Source: an uncultured Ruminococcus sp. (GTDB taxonomy: Bacteria; Bacillota; Clostridia; Oscillospirales; Acutalibacteraceae). From it: a stretch of DNA of 35,583 nt. A model generated the notes under the pieces. The model saw nothing but the letters and a program-made list of their open reading frames with translations, was not told the DNA's origin and searched no databases. Made by a program: the position numbers and the translations under genes. Below are positions 1-8,387 of this stretch, piece by piece. The stretch spans positions 1-35,583 of the forward strand of contig CADCKR010000026.1 of the NCBI GenBank assembly GCA_902802105.1, written 5' to 3'. Within the stretch, counting starts at the first letter, position 1. The number at the start of each line of letters is the position of its first letter.

Positions 1-138
1 CCCATAGCCTCGGAAACTGATGCCCGTAAAATGCAATCCTTTGCAAGGTTGGGCGGATTAAAGGAAGCTCCCGCCTCTATAGGCGGTGAGTACTTCACAG
101 ACGGTATTTCTCTGAAAAATGAAAAGGGGGAAAATGAA
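1..138 (+). other. Region upstream of aconitase, truncated by window edge
   Basis: No complete gene is visible here. The frame of the aconitase gene is open from base 1 without a stop, so a longer product cannot be excluded from the window alone, but these 46 codons resemble no aconitase N-terminus I know. A short hairpin is present at 71-86 (CCGCCT, loop CTAT, AGGCGG). The ribosome binding site GGGGG at 126-130 belongs to the downstream gene. No promoter could be named with confidence; it may lie before the window. Confidence 0.4.
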
Positions 139-2073
139 ATGGGCTACACAATTGCTCAGAAAATTATCAAGTCACATCTTCTCAGCGGTGAAATGACCGT
201 TGGAAGTGAAGTCGGTCTGAAGATAGACCAGACACTTACTCAGGACGCAACAGGTACGATGGCTTACCTTGAATTTGAGGCTATCGGCGTGCCGAGAGTA
301 AAAACCGAAAAAAGCGTTGCTTATATCGACCACAATACTTTGCAGACCGGCTTTGAAAACGCAGACGATCACAGGTTTATACAGACCGTCTGCAAAAAGC
401 ACGGCATATATTTCTCAAGACCCGGCAACGGTATCTGCCATCAGGTACATCTTGAGCGCTTCGGCAAGCCGGGCAAAACCCTCATAGGCTCAGACAGCCA
501 TACTCCTACAGGCGGCGGTATAGGTATGCTTGCTATCGGCGCAGGCGGTCTTGACGTTGCGGTTGCAATGGGCGGCGGCGCATATTACATACAGATGCCC
601 AAGATGGTCAGGGTAAACCTCACAGGCAAGCTTCAGCCGTGGGTGTCTGCTAAGGATATTATACTTGAAGTGCTGCGCATCATGTCTGTAAAGGGCGGCG
701 TAGGCAAGATCGTTGAGTATGGCGGCGAGGGAGTAAAGACACTTACCGTTCCCGAAAGAGCTACCATTACAAATATGGGCGCAGAGCTTGGCGCTACTAC
801 ATCTGTATTCCCGTCAGACGAGATCACAAGAGAGTTTATGAAGGCTCAGGGCAGGGAAGAGGACTGGACAGAGCTCAGCAGCGATGATGACGCAGTGTTT
901 GACGAGGTAATAGATATCGACCTTTCAAAGCTCGTTCCTATGGCAGCATGTCCGCATAGCCCCGATAACGTAAAAACCATAGAGGAGATCGGCCCGCAGA
1001 AGATAGATCAGGTATGTATCGGTTCATGCACAAACTCCTCATATCTCGATCTTATGAGAGTTGCTGCGATACTCAAGGGCAAGACGGTACATCCCGATGT
1101 GAGCCTTGCTATCGCTCCGGGTTCAAAGCAGGTATATAATATGCTTGCGAAAAACGGCGCGCTTGCAGATATCATCGAGGCCGGCGCAAGAATACTCGAA
1201 TGTGCCTGCGGTCCGTGCATAGGCATGGGACAGTCACCTAATTCAAAGGGTATCTCACTGCGTACCTTCAACCGCAACTTTGAGGGCAGAAGCGGCACCC
1301 GTGACGGTCAGATATATCTTGTCAGCCCTGAAACAGCCGCTGCATCAGCTATTGCAGGCGTATTTACAGACCCGAGAACACTCGGTGATGCTGTAAACAT
1401 TCCGCTGCCTGAGAAGTTTGACTATAACGACAATATGGTCGTTGAGCCTGCTCCTGTTGAGGAAATGGACAGCGTTGAGGTGCTCCGCGGTCCTAACATA
1501 AAGCCGTATCCCAAGACAGAGCCTCTTGCAGACAATATTGATGTCCGCTGCTCACTCAAGGTAGGCGACAATATCACTACCGACCACATTATGCCCGCCG
1601 GCGCAAAGATACTTCCGCTGCGCTCAAATATTCCGGCTATCTCAGAGCACTGCTTCACAGTATGCGACAAGGACTTCCCGCTTCGCGCAAAGGCACTGGG
1701 CAGCAGCATCATTGTAGGCGGCGTTAACTATGGTCAGGGCTCATCGCGTGAGCACGCAGCACTTGCACCGCTCTATCTTGGCATCAAGGCAGTTGTTGTA
1801 AAGTCGTTTGCACGTATCCACAGAGCAAACCTTATCAATGCAGGCATACTCCCGCTGACATTCGTTAACGAGAATGATTACGACAATATCAACGAGGGAG
1901 ACGAGCTCTCACTTCCCGCTATCCGCAAGACGATCGCAGCAGGCAAGACACATCTCCTGCTTGTAAATAAAACTCAGGGCAAGGAGATACCTGTACTCTG
2001 CGAGCTTTCCGGCCGCACAAAGGACATTATACTTGCCGGCGGTCTGCTTGACTATACCAAACAGAACGGCTGA
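139..2073 (+). CDS. acn: Aconitate hydratase (single-chain, short bacterial type)
   Basis: Aconitase interconverts citrate and isocitrate through cis-aconitate using a cytoplasmic [4Fe-4S] cluster. The 644-residue protein starts MGYTIAQKII, typical of the about 640-residue putative aconitase family of Clostridia and Aquificales rather than the about 900-residue AcnA. Cluster ligands are visible as a cysteine in VCIGSCTNSS and two in ECACGPCIGMG. The C-terminal swivel domain has DNITTDHIMPAG and YGQGSSREHAAL. The ATG at 139 was chosen over an upstream in-frame ATG at 31 because it has GGGGG eight bases before it and matches the family N-terminus. It lies 69 bases before isocitrate dehydrogenase, so the two probably work together to make 2-oxoglutarate for glutamate synthesis. 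No citrate synthase is visible in the window. Confidence 0.95.
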   Translation: MGYTIAQKIIKSHLLSGEMTVGSEVGLKIDQTLTQDATGTMAYLEFEAIGVPRVKTEKSVAYIDHNTLQTGFENADDHRFIQTVCKKHGIYFSRPGNGICHQVHLERFGKPGKTLIGSDSHTPTGGGIGMLAIGAGGLDVAVAMGGGAYYIQMPKMVRVNLTGKLQPWVSAKDIILEVLRIMSVKGGVGKIVEYGGEGVKTLTVPERATITNMGAELGATTSVFPSDEITREFMKAQGREEDWTELSSDDDAVFDEVIDIDLSKLVPMAACPHSPDNVKTIEEIGPQKIDQVCIGSCTNSSYLDLMRVAAILKGKTVHPDVSLAIAPGSKQVYNMLAKNGALADIIEAGARILECACGPCIGMGQSPNSKGISLRTFNRNFEGRSGTRDGQIYLVSPETAAASAIAGVFTDPRTLGDAVNIPLPEKFDYNDNMVVEPAPVEEMDSVEVLRGPNIKPYPKTEPLADNIDVRCSLKVGDNITTDHIMPAGAKILPLRSNIPAISEHCFTVCDKDFPLRAKALGSSIIVGGVNYGQGSSREHAALAPLYLGIKAVVVKSFARIHRANLINAGILPLTFVNENDYDNINEGDELSLPAIRKTIAAGKTHLLLVNKTQGKEIPVLCELSGRTKDIILAGGLLDYTKQNG

Positions 2074-2142
2074 TTTTCTCCTTGACAACATAAATAAAGG
2101 GATAAAGTAAGACCACCATTTTATATGAAAGGATGATCTCCA

Positions 2143-3357
2143 ATGGCTAAAATACAGATGAAGACCCCGCTTGTCGAAATGGACGGCGACGAGATGACAA
2201 GAATTATCTGGAAGATGATAAAGGACACCCTTATCCTTCCTTATGTTGACCTCAAAACGGAATACTATGACCTTGGCCTTGAAAACAGAGAGAAAACCAA
2301 GGATCAGGTAACTATCGACAGCGCTGAGGCTACAAAGAAATACGGCGTTGCTGTAAAGTGCGCTACCATTACACCTAATGCCGACCGTGTAAAGGAATAT
2401 AACCTTACGCAGATGTGGAAGTCGCCGAACGGAACTATCAGGGCTATCCTTGACGGCACCGTGTTCAGAACCCCCATCGTTGTAAAGGGCATAACCCCCT
2501 ACATTCCCACATGGAAGAAGCCTATCACGATTGCGCGTCATGCATACGGCGATGTTTACAAGAACACCGAAATGGTGGTAGCTGACGGCAGCAAGGCAGA
2601 GCTTGTTGTCACCGATAAGGACGGCAACGAGACACGCCAGCTTATCCACGAGTTCAAGGGTACAGACGGTATCATTCAGGGACTGCACAACCTTGACAAG
2701 AGCATTGCAAGCTTTGCAAGAGCCTGCTTCAACTTTGCACTTGACAAGAAGCAGGATATCTGGTTTGCTTCCAAGGATACTATCTCCAAGAAGTATGACC
2801 ACCGCTTCAAGGATATTTTCAACGAGATATTCGAGAATGAATATAAAGAAAAATTCGAGCAGGCAGGCATAACATATTTCTATACGCTCATTGACGATGC
2901 TGTTGCAAGGGTTATCCGTTCAGACGGCGGCTATATCTGGGCCTGCAAGAACTATGACGGCGATGTAATGTCCGACATGGTCGCTACGGCATTCGGCTCT
3001 CTGGCTATGATGACATCCGTGCTTGTTTCTCCCGACGGCATCTACGAATACGAGGCTGCGCACGGCACTGTTCAGCGCCATTATTACAAGTATCTCAAGG
3101 GCGAATCGACCTCTACAAACTCTGTTGCCACGCTTTTTGCATGGTCAGGCGCACTGAGAAAGCGCGGTCAGCTTGACGAGCTTCCCGAGCTTGCTGCTTA
3201 TGCCGACAAGCTTGAACAGGCTACAATAGCCACCATCGAGGATGGTATTATGACAGGCGACCTTGCAGCGCTCTCAACACTTGAAAACAAGACCAAGGTA
3301 GACACCGAGACTTTCCTTGTAGAGATAAACAAGCGTCTTGCTGCTCTTATGCGGTAA
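2143..3357 (+). CDS. icd: Isocitrate dehydrogenase, eukaryotic-like NADP type
   Basis: This enzyme oxidatively decarboxylates isocitrate to 2-oxoglutarate in the cytoplasm. The 404-residue sequence matches the type II, homodimeric NADP-dependent family shared with eukaryotes: [13 protein letters not shown] at the N-terminus, the substrate-binding segment [29 protein letters not shown], and [16 protein letters not shown] with the metal-binding aspartates. [14 protein letters not shown] and [15 protein letters not shown] follow near the C-terminus. Cofactor preference is inferred from family, not shown. An AAAGGATG ribosome binding site precedes the ATG. It follows aconitase by 69 bases and is followed by a strong terminator, so acn-icd is likely one transcript making 2-oxoglutarate and NADPH. 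Confidence 0.95.
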   Translation: MAKIQMKTPLVEMDGDEMTRIIWKMIKDTLILPYVDLKTEYYDLGLENREKTKDQVTIDSAEATKKYGVAVKCATITPNADRVKEYNLTQMWKSPNGTIRAILDGTVFRTPIVVKGITPYIPTWKKPITIARHAYGDVYKNTEMVVADGSKAELVVTDKDGNETRQLIHEFKGTDGIIQGLHNLDKSIASFARACFNFALDKKQDIWFASKDTISKKYDHRFKDIFNEIFENEYKEKFEQAGITYFYTLIDDAVARVIRSDGGYIWACKNYDGDVMSDMVATAFGSLAMMTSVLVSPDGIYEYEAAHGTVQRHYYKYLKGESTSTNSVATLFAWSGALRKRGQLDELPELAAYADKLEQATIATIEDGIMTGDLAALSTLENKTKVDTETFLVEINKRLAALMR

Positions 3358-3392
3358 TATTTTCACAAAAGCTGAATAAAAGCAAACCTGCT

Positions 3393-3424
3393 GACTCTTC
3401 CGGTTATCCGGAAGGGTCTTTTTT
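3393..3424 (+). terminator. Rho-independent terminator after icd
   Basis: An 11-base-pair stem with one G-U pair (GACTCTTCCGG at 3393-3403, CCGGAAGGGTC at 3408-3418) closes a TTAT loop and is followed directly by six T residues. It ends the acn-icd transcript. Confidence 0.92.
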
Positions 3425-3426
3425 AA

Positions 3427-3447
3427 TGTGGAGTGCGGAGTGTGGAG
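3427..3447 (+). repeat. Three tandem heptamers (TGTGGAG / TGCGGAG / TGTGGAG)
   Basis: Three adjacent 7-base units with one substitution in the middle copy lie directly after the icd terminator. This is a small intergenic tandem repeat and no function can be read from it. Confidence 0.7.
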
Positions 3448-3479
3448 TTAATCAGTAAACTGTAAAAGAAAGTTTTTGC

Positions 3480-3596
3480 AAAGCACCGCGAATGCACCAG
3501 CTTCTACGGGAATGACTAAGGAATGAGCAGAACAAAGCGAGTGTAAACGAGCGGAGCGGGGTTGGGAGCGCAGGCTCTGCGCCGCCGCAATATTTT
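3480..3596. repeat. Non-coding repeat-like debris between icd and rnj
   Basis: The stretch has no convincing gene. It is markedly more GC-rich than the AT-rich promoter region after it and contains the 6-base-pair hairpin GCGCAG-GCT-CTGCGC at 3566-3580. It shares CGCGAATGCACCA with the gap before uvrA (about 13807-13819), and a similar GCGCAGG-type palindrome recurs at about 22221-22235. This suggests fragments of a dispersed intergenic repeat family, which is an inference. Confidence 0.4.
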
Positions 3597-3600
3597 TATG

Positions 3601-3629
3601 TTGACATAATCTGTTTGAGGGAGTAAAAT
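3601..3629 (+). promoter_or_regulatory. Sigma-A type promoter for rnj-gdpP operon
   Basis: TTGACA at 3601-3606 and TAAAAT at 3624-3629 are separated by exactly 17 bases. Transcription would start near 3636, giving a leader of about 107 bases before the GTG start of RNase J. Confidence 0.85.
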
Positions 3630-3742
3630 AGTCTATATAATTGTGTTCGGAAAAAATTATATTGTGTTGTTTATAACACAGTAAATTGTTAACTTATCAC
3701 AAAAAAGTTATTAAAAATTACGAAATCGGAGGTAAAATCGTA

Positions 3743-5719
3743 GTGCTATCAGAATTTAACAGAAAAAGTGCGCCCAAAAATTCCGGCAATAAGAGTGTCT
3801 CAGGCTCAAAATTTCCGGGGAGCAGCAGGGCATGGCACAAAAAATTAACACCGGGACGTCCTGCGGGAAAGAATTTTAAGCCGTCAGATTCCCGATTCAG
3901 ACCTACAGATCAGACTCTCGGCAGCAATGAGCTGATCGCTGCACCGCGCAGACAGACGGAAAGAAAGGTTCTGGCGGAAATACAGCCCGAAAAAAACAGA
4001 AAGAACGGCTATACAAAACAAAATGACTATCAGTCAAAGCGGCGCTATAATAATGCCGCAGAACATTCCGTTAAGGTCACGTTCCTCGGCGGATTGAATG
4101 AGATCGGAAAAAACATCACACTGTTTGAATGTGACAACGATATGTTCCTGCTCGACTGCGGAATGGCATTTCCGGATGGAGATATGCTTGGAGTTGATCT
4201 TGTCATTCCGGACTTTACCTATGTTGAGAGAAATAAAGATAAGATCAAGGGCATCGTGCTTACTCACGGACATGAAGACCATATAGGCTCGCTTCCGTAT
4301 CTGCTCAGAAAAGTAAATCTGCCCGTATACGGTACGCCGCTTACCCTCGGCCTTGTTGAAAGCAAGCTAAAGGAGCATAACCTTTTCGGAAAGGTAAAGC
4401 TCAATACCGTCCTTCCCGGACAGAGGATAAAGCTTGGCTGTATGTCCATAGAGTTCATACACGTCAACCATTCGATCCCCGATTCGGTGGCAATAGCTAT
4501 ACATTCACCCGCAGGGACCATCATTCATACAGGCGACTTCAAGATCGACTGCACACCTACAACAGGCGGCATGATCGACCTTGCGCGCTTTGCGGAGCTC
4601 GGCAAGAGCGGCGTGCTCGCACTTATGGCCGAATCTACCAATGTTGAGCGTCCGGGATATACAATGACTGAGCAGAAGGTAGGGCATACCTTTGACCTGC
4701 TGTTCAAGGCTGCCGAAAAGAGCAGGATAATCATTGCTACATTTGCGTCAAATCTCGGAAGGATACAGCAGATACTTGACTGCGCGCAAAAATACGGCAG
4801 GAAGGTCGCTTTCTCCGGCAGAAGCATGATAAACAATATGGCGATAGCTTCCGAGCTTGGGTATATCAACGTGCCGGATGGCCTTATAATAGATATCGAC
4901 CTTCTTGGGCGGTATTCAAAAGAAGAAATAGTGCTGATTACTACAGGCAGTCAGGGCGAAACTATGTCTGCACTGTCAAGAATGGCTTATTCCGATCACC
5001 GCAAGGTAGAGGTAGGGCCTGATGACTATATAATAATCTCCGCAAACCCGATACCAGGCAACGAAAAGGCCGTAAACTCCGTTGTAAACGAGCTTATGAA
5101 GCACGGCTGTACAGTAATATATGAATCCATGTATGAGGTCCACGTTTCAGGACACGCCTGCCAGGAGGAGCTTAAAATAATTCACGGCCTTACAAAGCCT
5201 AAGTACTTTATTCCTGTTCACGGCGAGCAGAAGCACCTTATCAAGCACGGACAGCTTGCTATGGAAATGGGCATGAACCGTTCCAATATCTTTATCGGGG
5301 ATATCGGAAACGTGGTTGAGATAAATAAAGAATACATGAAGCAGCTTCCGAGCATACCGGCAGGCAAGGTGCTTGTAGACGGACTCGGTGTTGGTGATGT
5401 GGGAAGTATCGTTCTTCGTGACCGCAAGCATCTCGGTGAGGATGGTCTTATCGTGGTGGTGGTAACTCTTGACAGTGAGGACGGCCATGTGATCGCCGGG
5501 CCCGACATAGTATCAAGGGGCTTTGTGTATGTCAGGGAAAGCGAGCCTCTCATGGAGGGCGCAAGACGAGTAGTGATGGAAACTCTTGACGACTGCTCTG
5601 CTCAGGACGTACATGAATGGGGAGTTATCAAAAATACCATCAAGGACGAGCTTTCAAAGCTGCTTTATGACAAGACGAGAAGGAGCCCGATGATACTTCC
5701 GATAATCATGGAGGTATGA
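3743..5719 (+). CDS. rnj: Ribonuclease J
   Basis: RNase J is the metallo-beta-lactamase/beta-CASP 5'-3' exonuclease and endonuclease of Gram-positive mRNA decay and rRNA processing. The zinc motif THGHEDHIG is at about residues 174-182, with HTGDFKID and HVSGHACQEEL following, then the C-terminal VHGE segment. The GTG at 3743 is chosen because CGGAGGT lies nine bases upstream. An in-frame ATG at 3686 lacks a comparable site and would add 19 residues. The protein is 658 residues, about 100 longer than typical RNase J, because the catalytic core starts only near residue 109. The extra N-terminal part is basic, Gly/Ser/Asn-rich and probably disordered. It heads a + strand run and is followed after 37 bases by gdpP. 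Confidence 0.95.
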   Translation: MLSEFNRKSAPKNSGNKSVSGSKFPGSSRAWHKKLTPGRPAGKNFKPSDSRFRPTDQTLGSNELIAAPRRQTERKVLAEIQPEKNRKNGYTKQNDYQSKRRYNNAAEHSVKVTFLGGLNEIGKNITLFECDNDMFLLDCGMAFPDGDMLGVDLVIPDFTYVERNKDKIKGIVLTHGHEDHIGSLPYLLRKVNLPVYGTPLTLGLVESKLKEHNLFGKVKLNTVLPGQRIKLGCMSIEFIHVNHSIPDSVAIAIHSPAGTIIHTGDFKIDCTPTTGGMIDLARFAELGKSGVLALMAESTNVERPGYTMTEQKVGHTFDLLFKAAEKSRIIIATFASNLGRIQQILDCAQKYGRKVAFSGRSMINNMAIASELGYINVPDGLIIDIDLLGRYSKEEIVLITTGSQGETMSALSRMAYSDHRKVEVGPDDYIIISANPIPGNEKAVNSVVNELMKHGCTVIYESMYEVHVSGHACQEELKIIHGLTKPKYFIPVHGEQKHLIKHGQLAMEMGMNRSNIFIGDIGNVVEINKEYMKQLPSIPAGKVLVDGLGVGDVGSIVLRDRKHLGEDGLIVVVVTLDSEDGHVIAGPDIVSRGFVYVRESEPLMEGARRVVMETLDDCSAQDVHEWGVIKNTIKDELSKLLYDKTRRSPMILPIIMEV

Positions 5720-5756
5720 CAGGCGCTCCGAACATTTCTTTCGGTGGTGGATCAGC

Positions 5757-7727
5757 GTGAGAAAAAGAGAAAATAAATATATATTAACGCCTTTGTTCGT
5801 GGTATTTGCGATCGTTATGTTCATAATGGCGTTCATGGCTGTCAGGTTCAGCCTGATAACCTTCCTTGTGGAGCTGATACTTGCGATTACTGCATCAGTC
5901 ATTGTGGCAATAAGCATAATGAACATCAAAAGCCTGATATCAGCGGTGCTGACAAGCGCGTCAAAACGGCTTTTCAAGGACGACTCCAAAAACATCGACG
6001 ACATAATGATACCCGTTGTCATACTCAGCAAGGAAAATGAGATCATGGCTGCAAATGCCCTGTTCAAGGAAAACGTCTGCGGAAATGAGGACCCGCTGGG
6101 CGACAGCATCACAAAGTATCTCTCCGGTGATGACGTTGATGCGATATATGGCAGCAACGGCGCCGATACAAAGTATAATGACAAATGGTACATCGCTTTT
6201 GCGGTAAGGCACGAATACGGCTCGATCGTCTATTTTATAGACGACAATACCTACAAGACAAATTCGGACGAATACCTTGAGACCCGTCCGGTCGTTGCTA
6301 TCGTTGCCTTTGACAACAAAGATGAGCTTGAACGCGAGACCGACAACAGTGAAGCAATAAAGGTCACGGTCGCTGTTGAGCAGGAGATCGTCAAATGGGT
6401 GAGCTCGACCAAGGGCTTTTACAAGAAAATGAGCGGCGGAAGATATATCGTTGTAATGGAAGAAAGGGATATCAAGAGATCTATCGATGGCAAGTTCAGG
6501 ATACTTGACGACATAAGGATGATAAAGATAAACGACCGTCTCAGCGCAACAATATCTATCGGAATAGGCCGCGGCGGCAAGACCTTCAAGGAAAACGAGC
6601 AGTGGGCAAGACAGGCTCTCGATATGGCTCTCGGCAGAGGCGGAGATCAGGCAGCCATCAAAAAAGCGGACTCCTATAAGTTCTTCGGCGGAGTGTCAAA
6701 GGGTATAGAAAAGCGTGAAAAGGTGCGTACAAGAGTTATTGCGGCATCTCTTTCCAACCATATCAACAACAGCAGCAACGTCATTATCATGGGACACAGG
6801 TTTTCCGATCTTGATTCTGTCGGAGCAAGCATTGGTATGTGGAGCGCTGTTGTAAAGGGACTGCACAAGAATGCGTATATCCTTATCAACAGGCAGCAGA
6901 CTCTTGCAAAATCGCTTGTTGCAAGTTTCGAGAAGGCAGGCTTCGAGAGCATCTTCAAAACAGAGGATGAAGCTCTTGCGCTGCTTGATGACCATTCGCT
7001 GCTTATCATAGTTGATACCCATTCTCCGAATTTTCTTGAATCAAAGACGGTCTACGAGCGCAGCAGCAGGGTAGTGGTAATAGACCATCACCGCATGATG
7101 GTAAACCATATCGACAATGCCCTTGTATTCTACCATGAGCCTTACGCATCGTCTGCGTCCGAGATGACAGCCGAGCTTGTGCAGTATCTTGGGCATGATT
7201 CCCTTAGCAGGCTCGAAAGCGAAGCACTGCTCTCAGGCATAATGCTTGATACCAAAAACTTTGTTCTCAGGACAGGTGTGCGCACATTTGAAGCAGCCGC
7301 TTATCTTAAGAGCAACGGCGCCGATACTGTCGAGGTAAAGCGCCTGTTCTCCAATTCAATAGATACCTACAAGGTCAAGTATAAGCTTGTAAGTGAAGCA
7401 GAAATATTCAATTACTGCGCTATTGCAAGCGCCGAAGAGGATATTACGGATATCCGTATAGCCTCTGCTCAGGCGGCCGATGAGCTGCTTGGCATCGAGA
7501 ACGTCAAGGCCTCGTTCGTTATGTACAAAACAGGCAAGACCGTAAATATCTCGGCGCGTTCTCTCGGAGATCTGAATGTTCAGGTTATCATGGAGCAGCT
7601 TGGCGGCGGCGGTCATCAGACTATGGCGGCTTGTCAGCTTGAAAACACGAGCATTGACGAAGCAAGAGAAAAGCTTGTGTCGATAATCAGTGAGCTTGAC
7701 GTGAACAAAGAGGATTCCGCAGGCTGA
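5757..7727 (+). CDS. gdpP: Cyclic-di-AMP phosphodiesterase GdpP
   Basis: GdpP degrades c-di-AMP at the membrane, setting cell-wall and potassium homeostasis in Firmicutes. The 656-residue protein has two N-terminal membrane helices (about residues 10-50), a PAS-like region, a degenerate GGDEF domain (about 180-310) without the GGDEF motif, and DHH/DHHA1 domains. Catalytic motifs are visible: GHRFSDLDSVGAS from 346, D420 in IIVDTHSP, DHH at 443-445 and GGGGHQ at 616-621. The start is GTG at 5757 with GGTGGTGG six bases before it, a weak ribosome binding site. Order gdpP-rplI-dnaB is the classic Firmicute arrangement (yybT-rplI-dnaC of Bacillus subtilis). All key hydrolase residues are present, so it should be active. 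Confidence 0.95.
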   Translation: MRKRENKYILTPLFVVFAIVMFIMAFMAVRFSLITFLVELILAITASVIVAISIMNIKSLISAVLTSASKRLFKDDSKNIDDIMIPVVILSKENEIMAANALFKENVCGNEDPLGDSITKYLSGDDVDAIYGSNGADTKYNDKWYIAFAVRHEYGSIVYFIDDNTYKTNSDEYLETRPVVAIVAFDNKDELERETDNSEAIKVTVAVEQEIVKWVSSTKGFYKKMSGGRYIVVMEERDIKRSIDGKFRILDDIRMIKINDRLSATISIGIGRGGKTFKENEQWARQALDMALGRGGDQAAIKKADSYKFFGGVSKGIEKREKVRTRVIAASLSNHINNSSNVIIMGHRFSDLDSVGASIGMWSAVVKGLHKNAYILINRQQTLAKSLVASFEKAGFESIFKTEDEALALLDDHSLLIIVDTHSPNFLESKTVYERSSRVVVIDHHRMMVNHIDNALVFYHEPYASSASEMTAELVQYLGHDSLSRLESEALLSGIMLDTKNFVLRTGVRTFEAAAYLKSNGADTVEVKRLFSNSIDTYKVKYKLVSEAEIFNYCAIASAEEDITDIRIASAQAADELLGIENVKASFVMYKTGKTVNISARSLGDLNVQVIMEQLGGGGHQTMAACQLENTSIDEAREKLVSIISELDVNKEDSAG

Positions 7728-7807
7728 AATTCAGCATTATTATCATTATCGGGCGTGTAAGCGCCTGAGGATAAAATATCAAAATAATAAGAAAAGAGGA
7801 AATTGAA

Positions 7808-8257
7808 ATGAAGGTCATTCTTTTACAGGATGTTAAGGGAACAGGTAAGAAGGGCGAGCTTGCAAACGTATCAGACGGTTATGCAAGGAACTTTCTCCTT
7901 CCGAGGAAGCTTGCGCGCGAGGCTGATGCTCAGGCTCTCAACGAGCTGAAAAACGCCGAGCAGTCTAAGCAGCACAGGATCGCGGTTGAAACAGCCGAAG
8001 CAAAGGCAAACGCCGAAAAGCTTGAGGGTCAGGTGCTTGAAATGACAGCCAAGGCAGGTCAGGGCGGCAAGCTTTTCGGCTCTGTTACCAACAAGGAGAT
8101 CGCATCTGCGGTTGCACAGAAGTACAATATCAATGTTGATAAGCGCAAGGTCGTGCTTGAAAGCGATATCAAGGCTTTCGGCACCTATAACTGCGAGATA
8201 AAGCTTTATACAGGTATTTCCGCAACGATCAAGGTAATGGTCAAGGAGCAGGCATGA
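7808..8257 (+). CDS. rplI: 50S ribosomal protein L9
   Basis: L9 binds 23S rRNA at the base of the L1 stalk. The 149-residue protein has the family signature at its N-terminus ([18 protein letters not shown], then [16 protein letters not shown]). A charged connecting helix at about residues 40-75 leads to the C-terminal domain, and the length is normal. AGAGGAAA precedes the ATG. It lies 80 bases after gdpP and 130 before dnaB. The gap before it contains a small GGCG/CGCC hairpin but no convincing terminator, so co-transcription with gdpP is likely. Confidence 0.97.
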   Translation: MKVILLQDVKGTGKKGELANVSDGYARNFLLPRKLAREADAQALNELKNAEQSKQHRIAVETAEAKANAEKLEGQVLEMTAKAGQGGKLFGSVTNKEIASAVAQKYNINVDKRKVVLESDIKAFGTYNCEIKLYTGISATIKVMVKEQA

Positions 8258-8260
8258 TCT

Positions 8261-8332
8261 GTACAGCTTTTGCCGGACGGTGAGGGGAGCCTTTAGTGTT
8301 AAAGGCTTCTCCCGTGCAGCTGTACGGCAAAA
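8261..8332 (+). other. Structured intergenic RNA between rplI and dnaB
   Basis: A central hairpin is formed by GGGGAGCCTTT (8284-8294) and AAAGGCTTCTCCC (8301-8313). It can be enclosed by either of two 8-base-pair outer stems: GTACAGCT (8261-8268) with AGCTGTAC (8318-8325), or TTTTGCCG (8268-8275) with CGGCAAAA (8325-8332). The two outer stems share end bases and cross each other, so they look alternative or pseudoknotted. No T-run follows, so this is not an ordinary terminator. Confidence 0.5.
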
Positions 8333-8387
8333 TTGATCTGCGTATAACTTGTATTTTTTATGTTCAGGCAGCAGTCAGGGTGATAAA

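Noticed and set aside
1909-2802. 297-codon open frame on the - strand across the end of aconitase and icd
   Set aside because: It lies antisense to two well-supported genes, has no ribosome binding site of note and no recognisable protein features.
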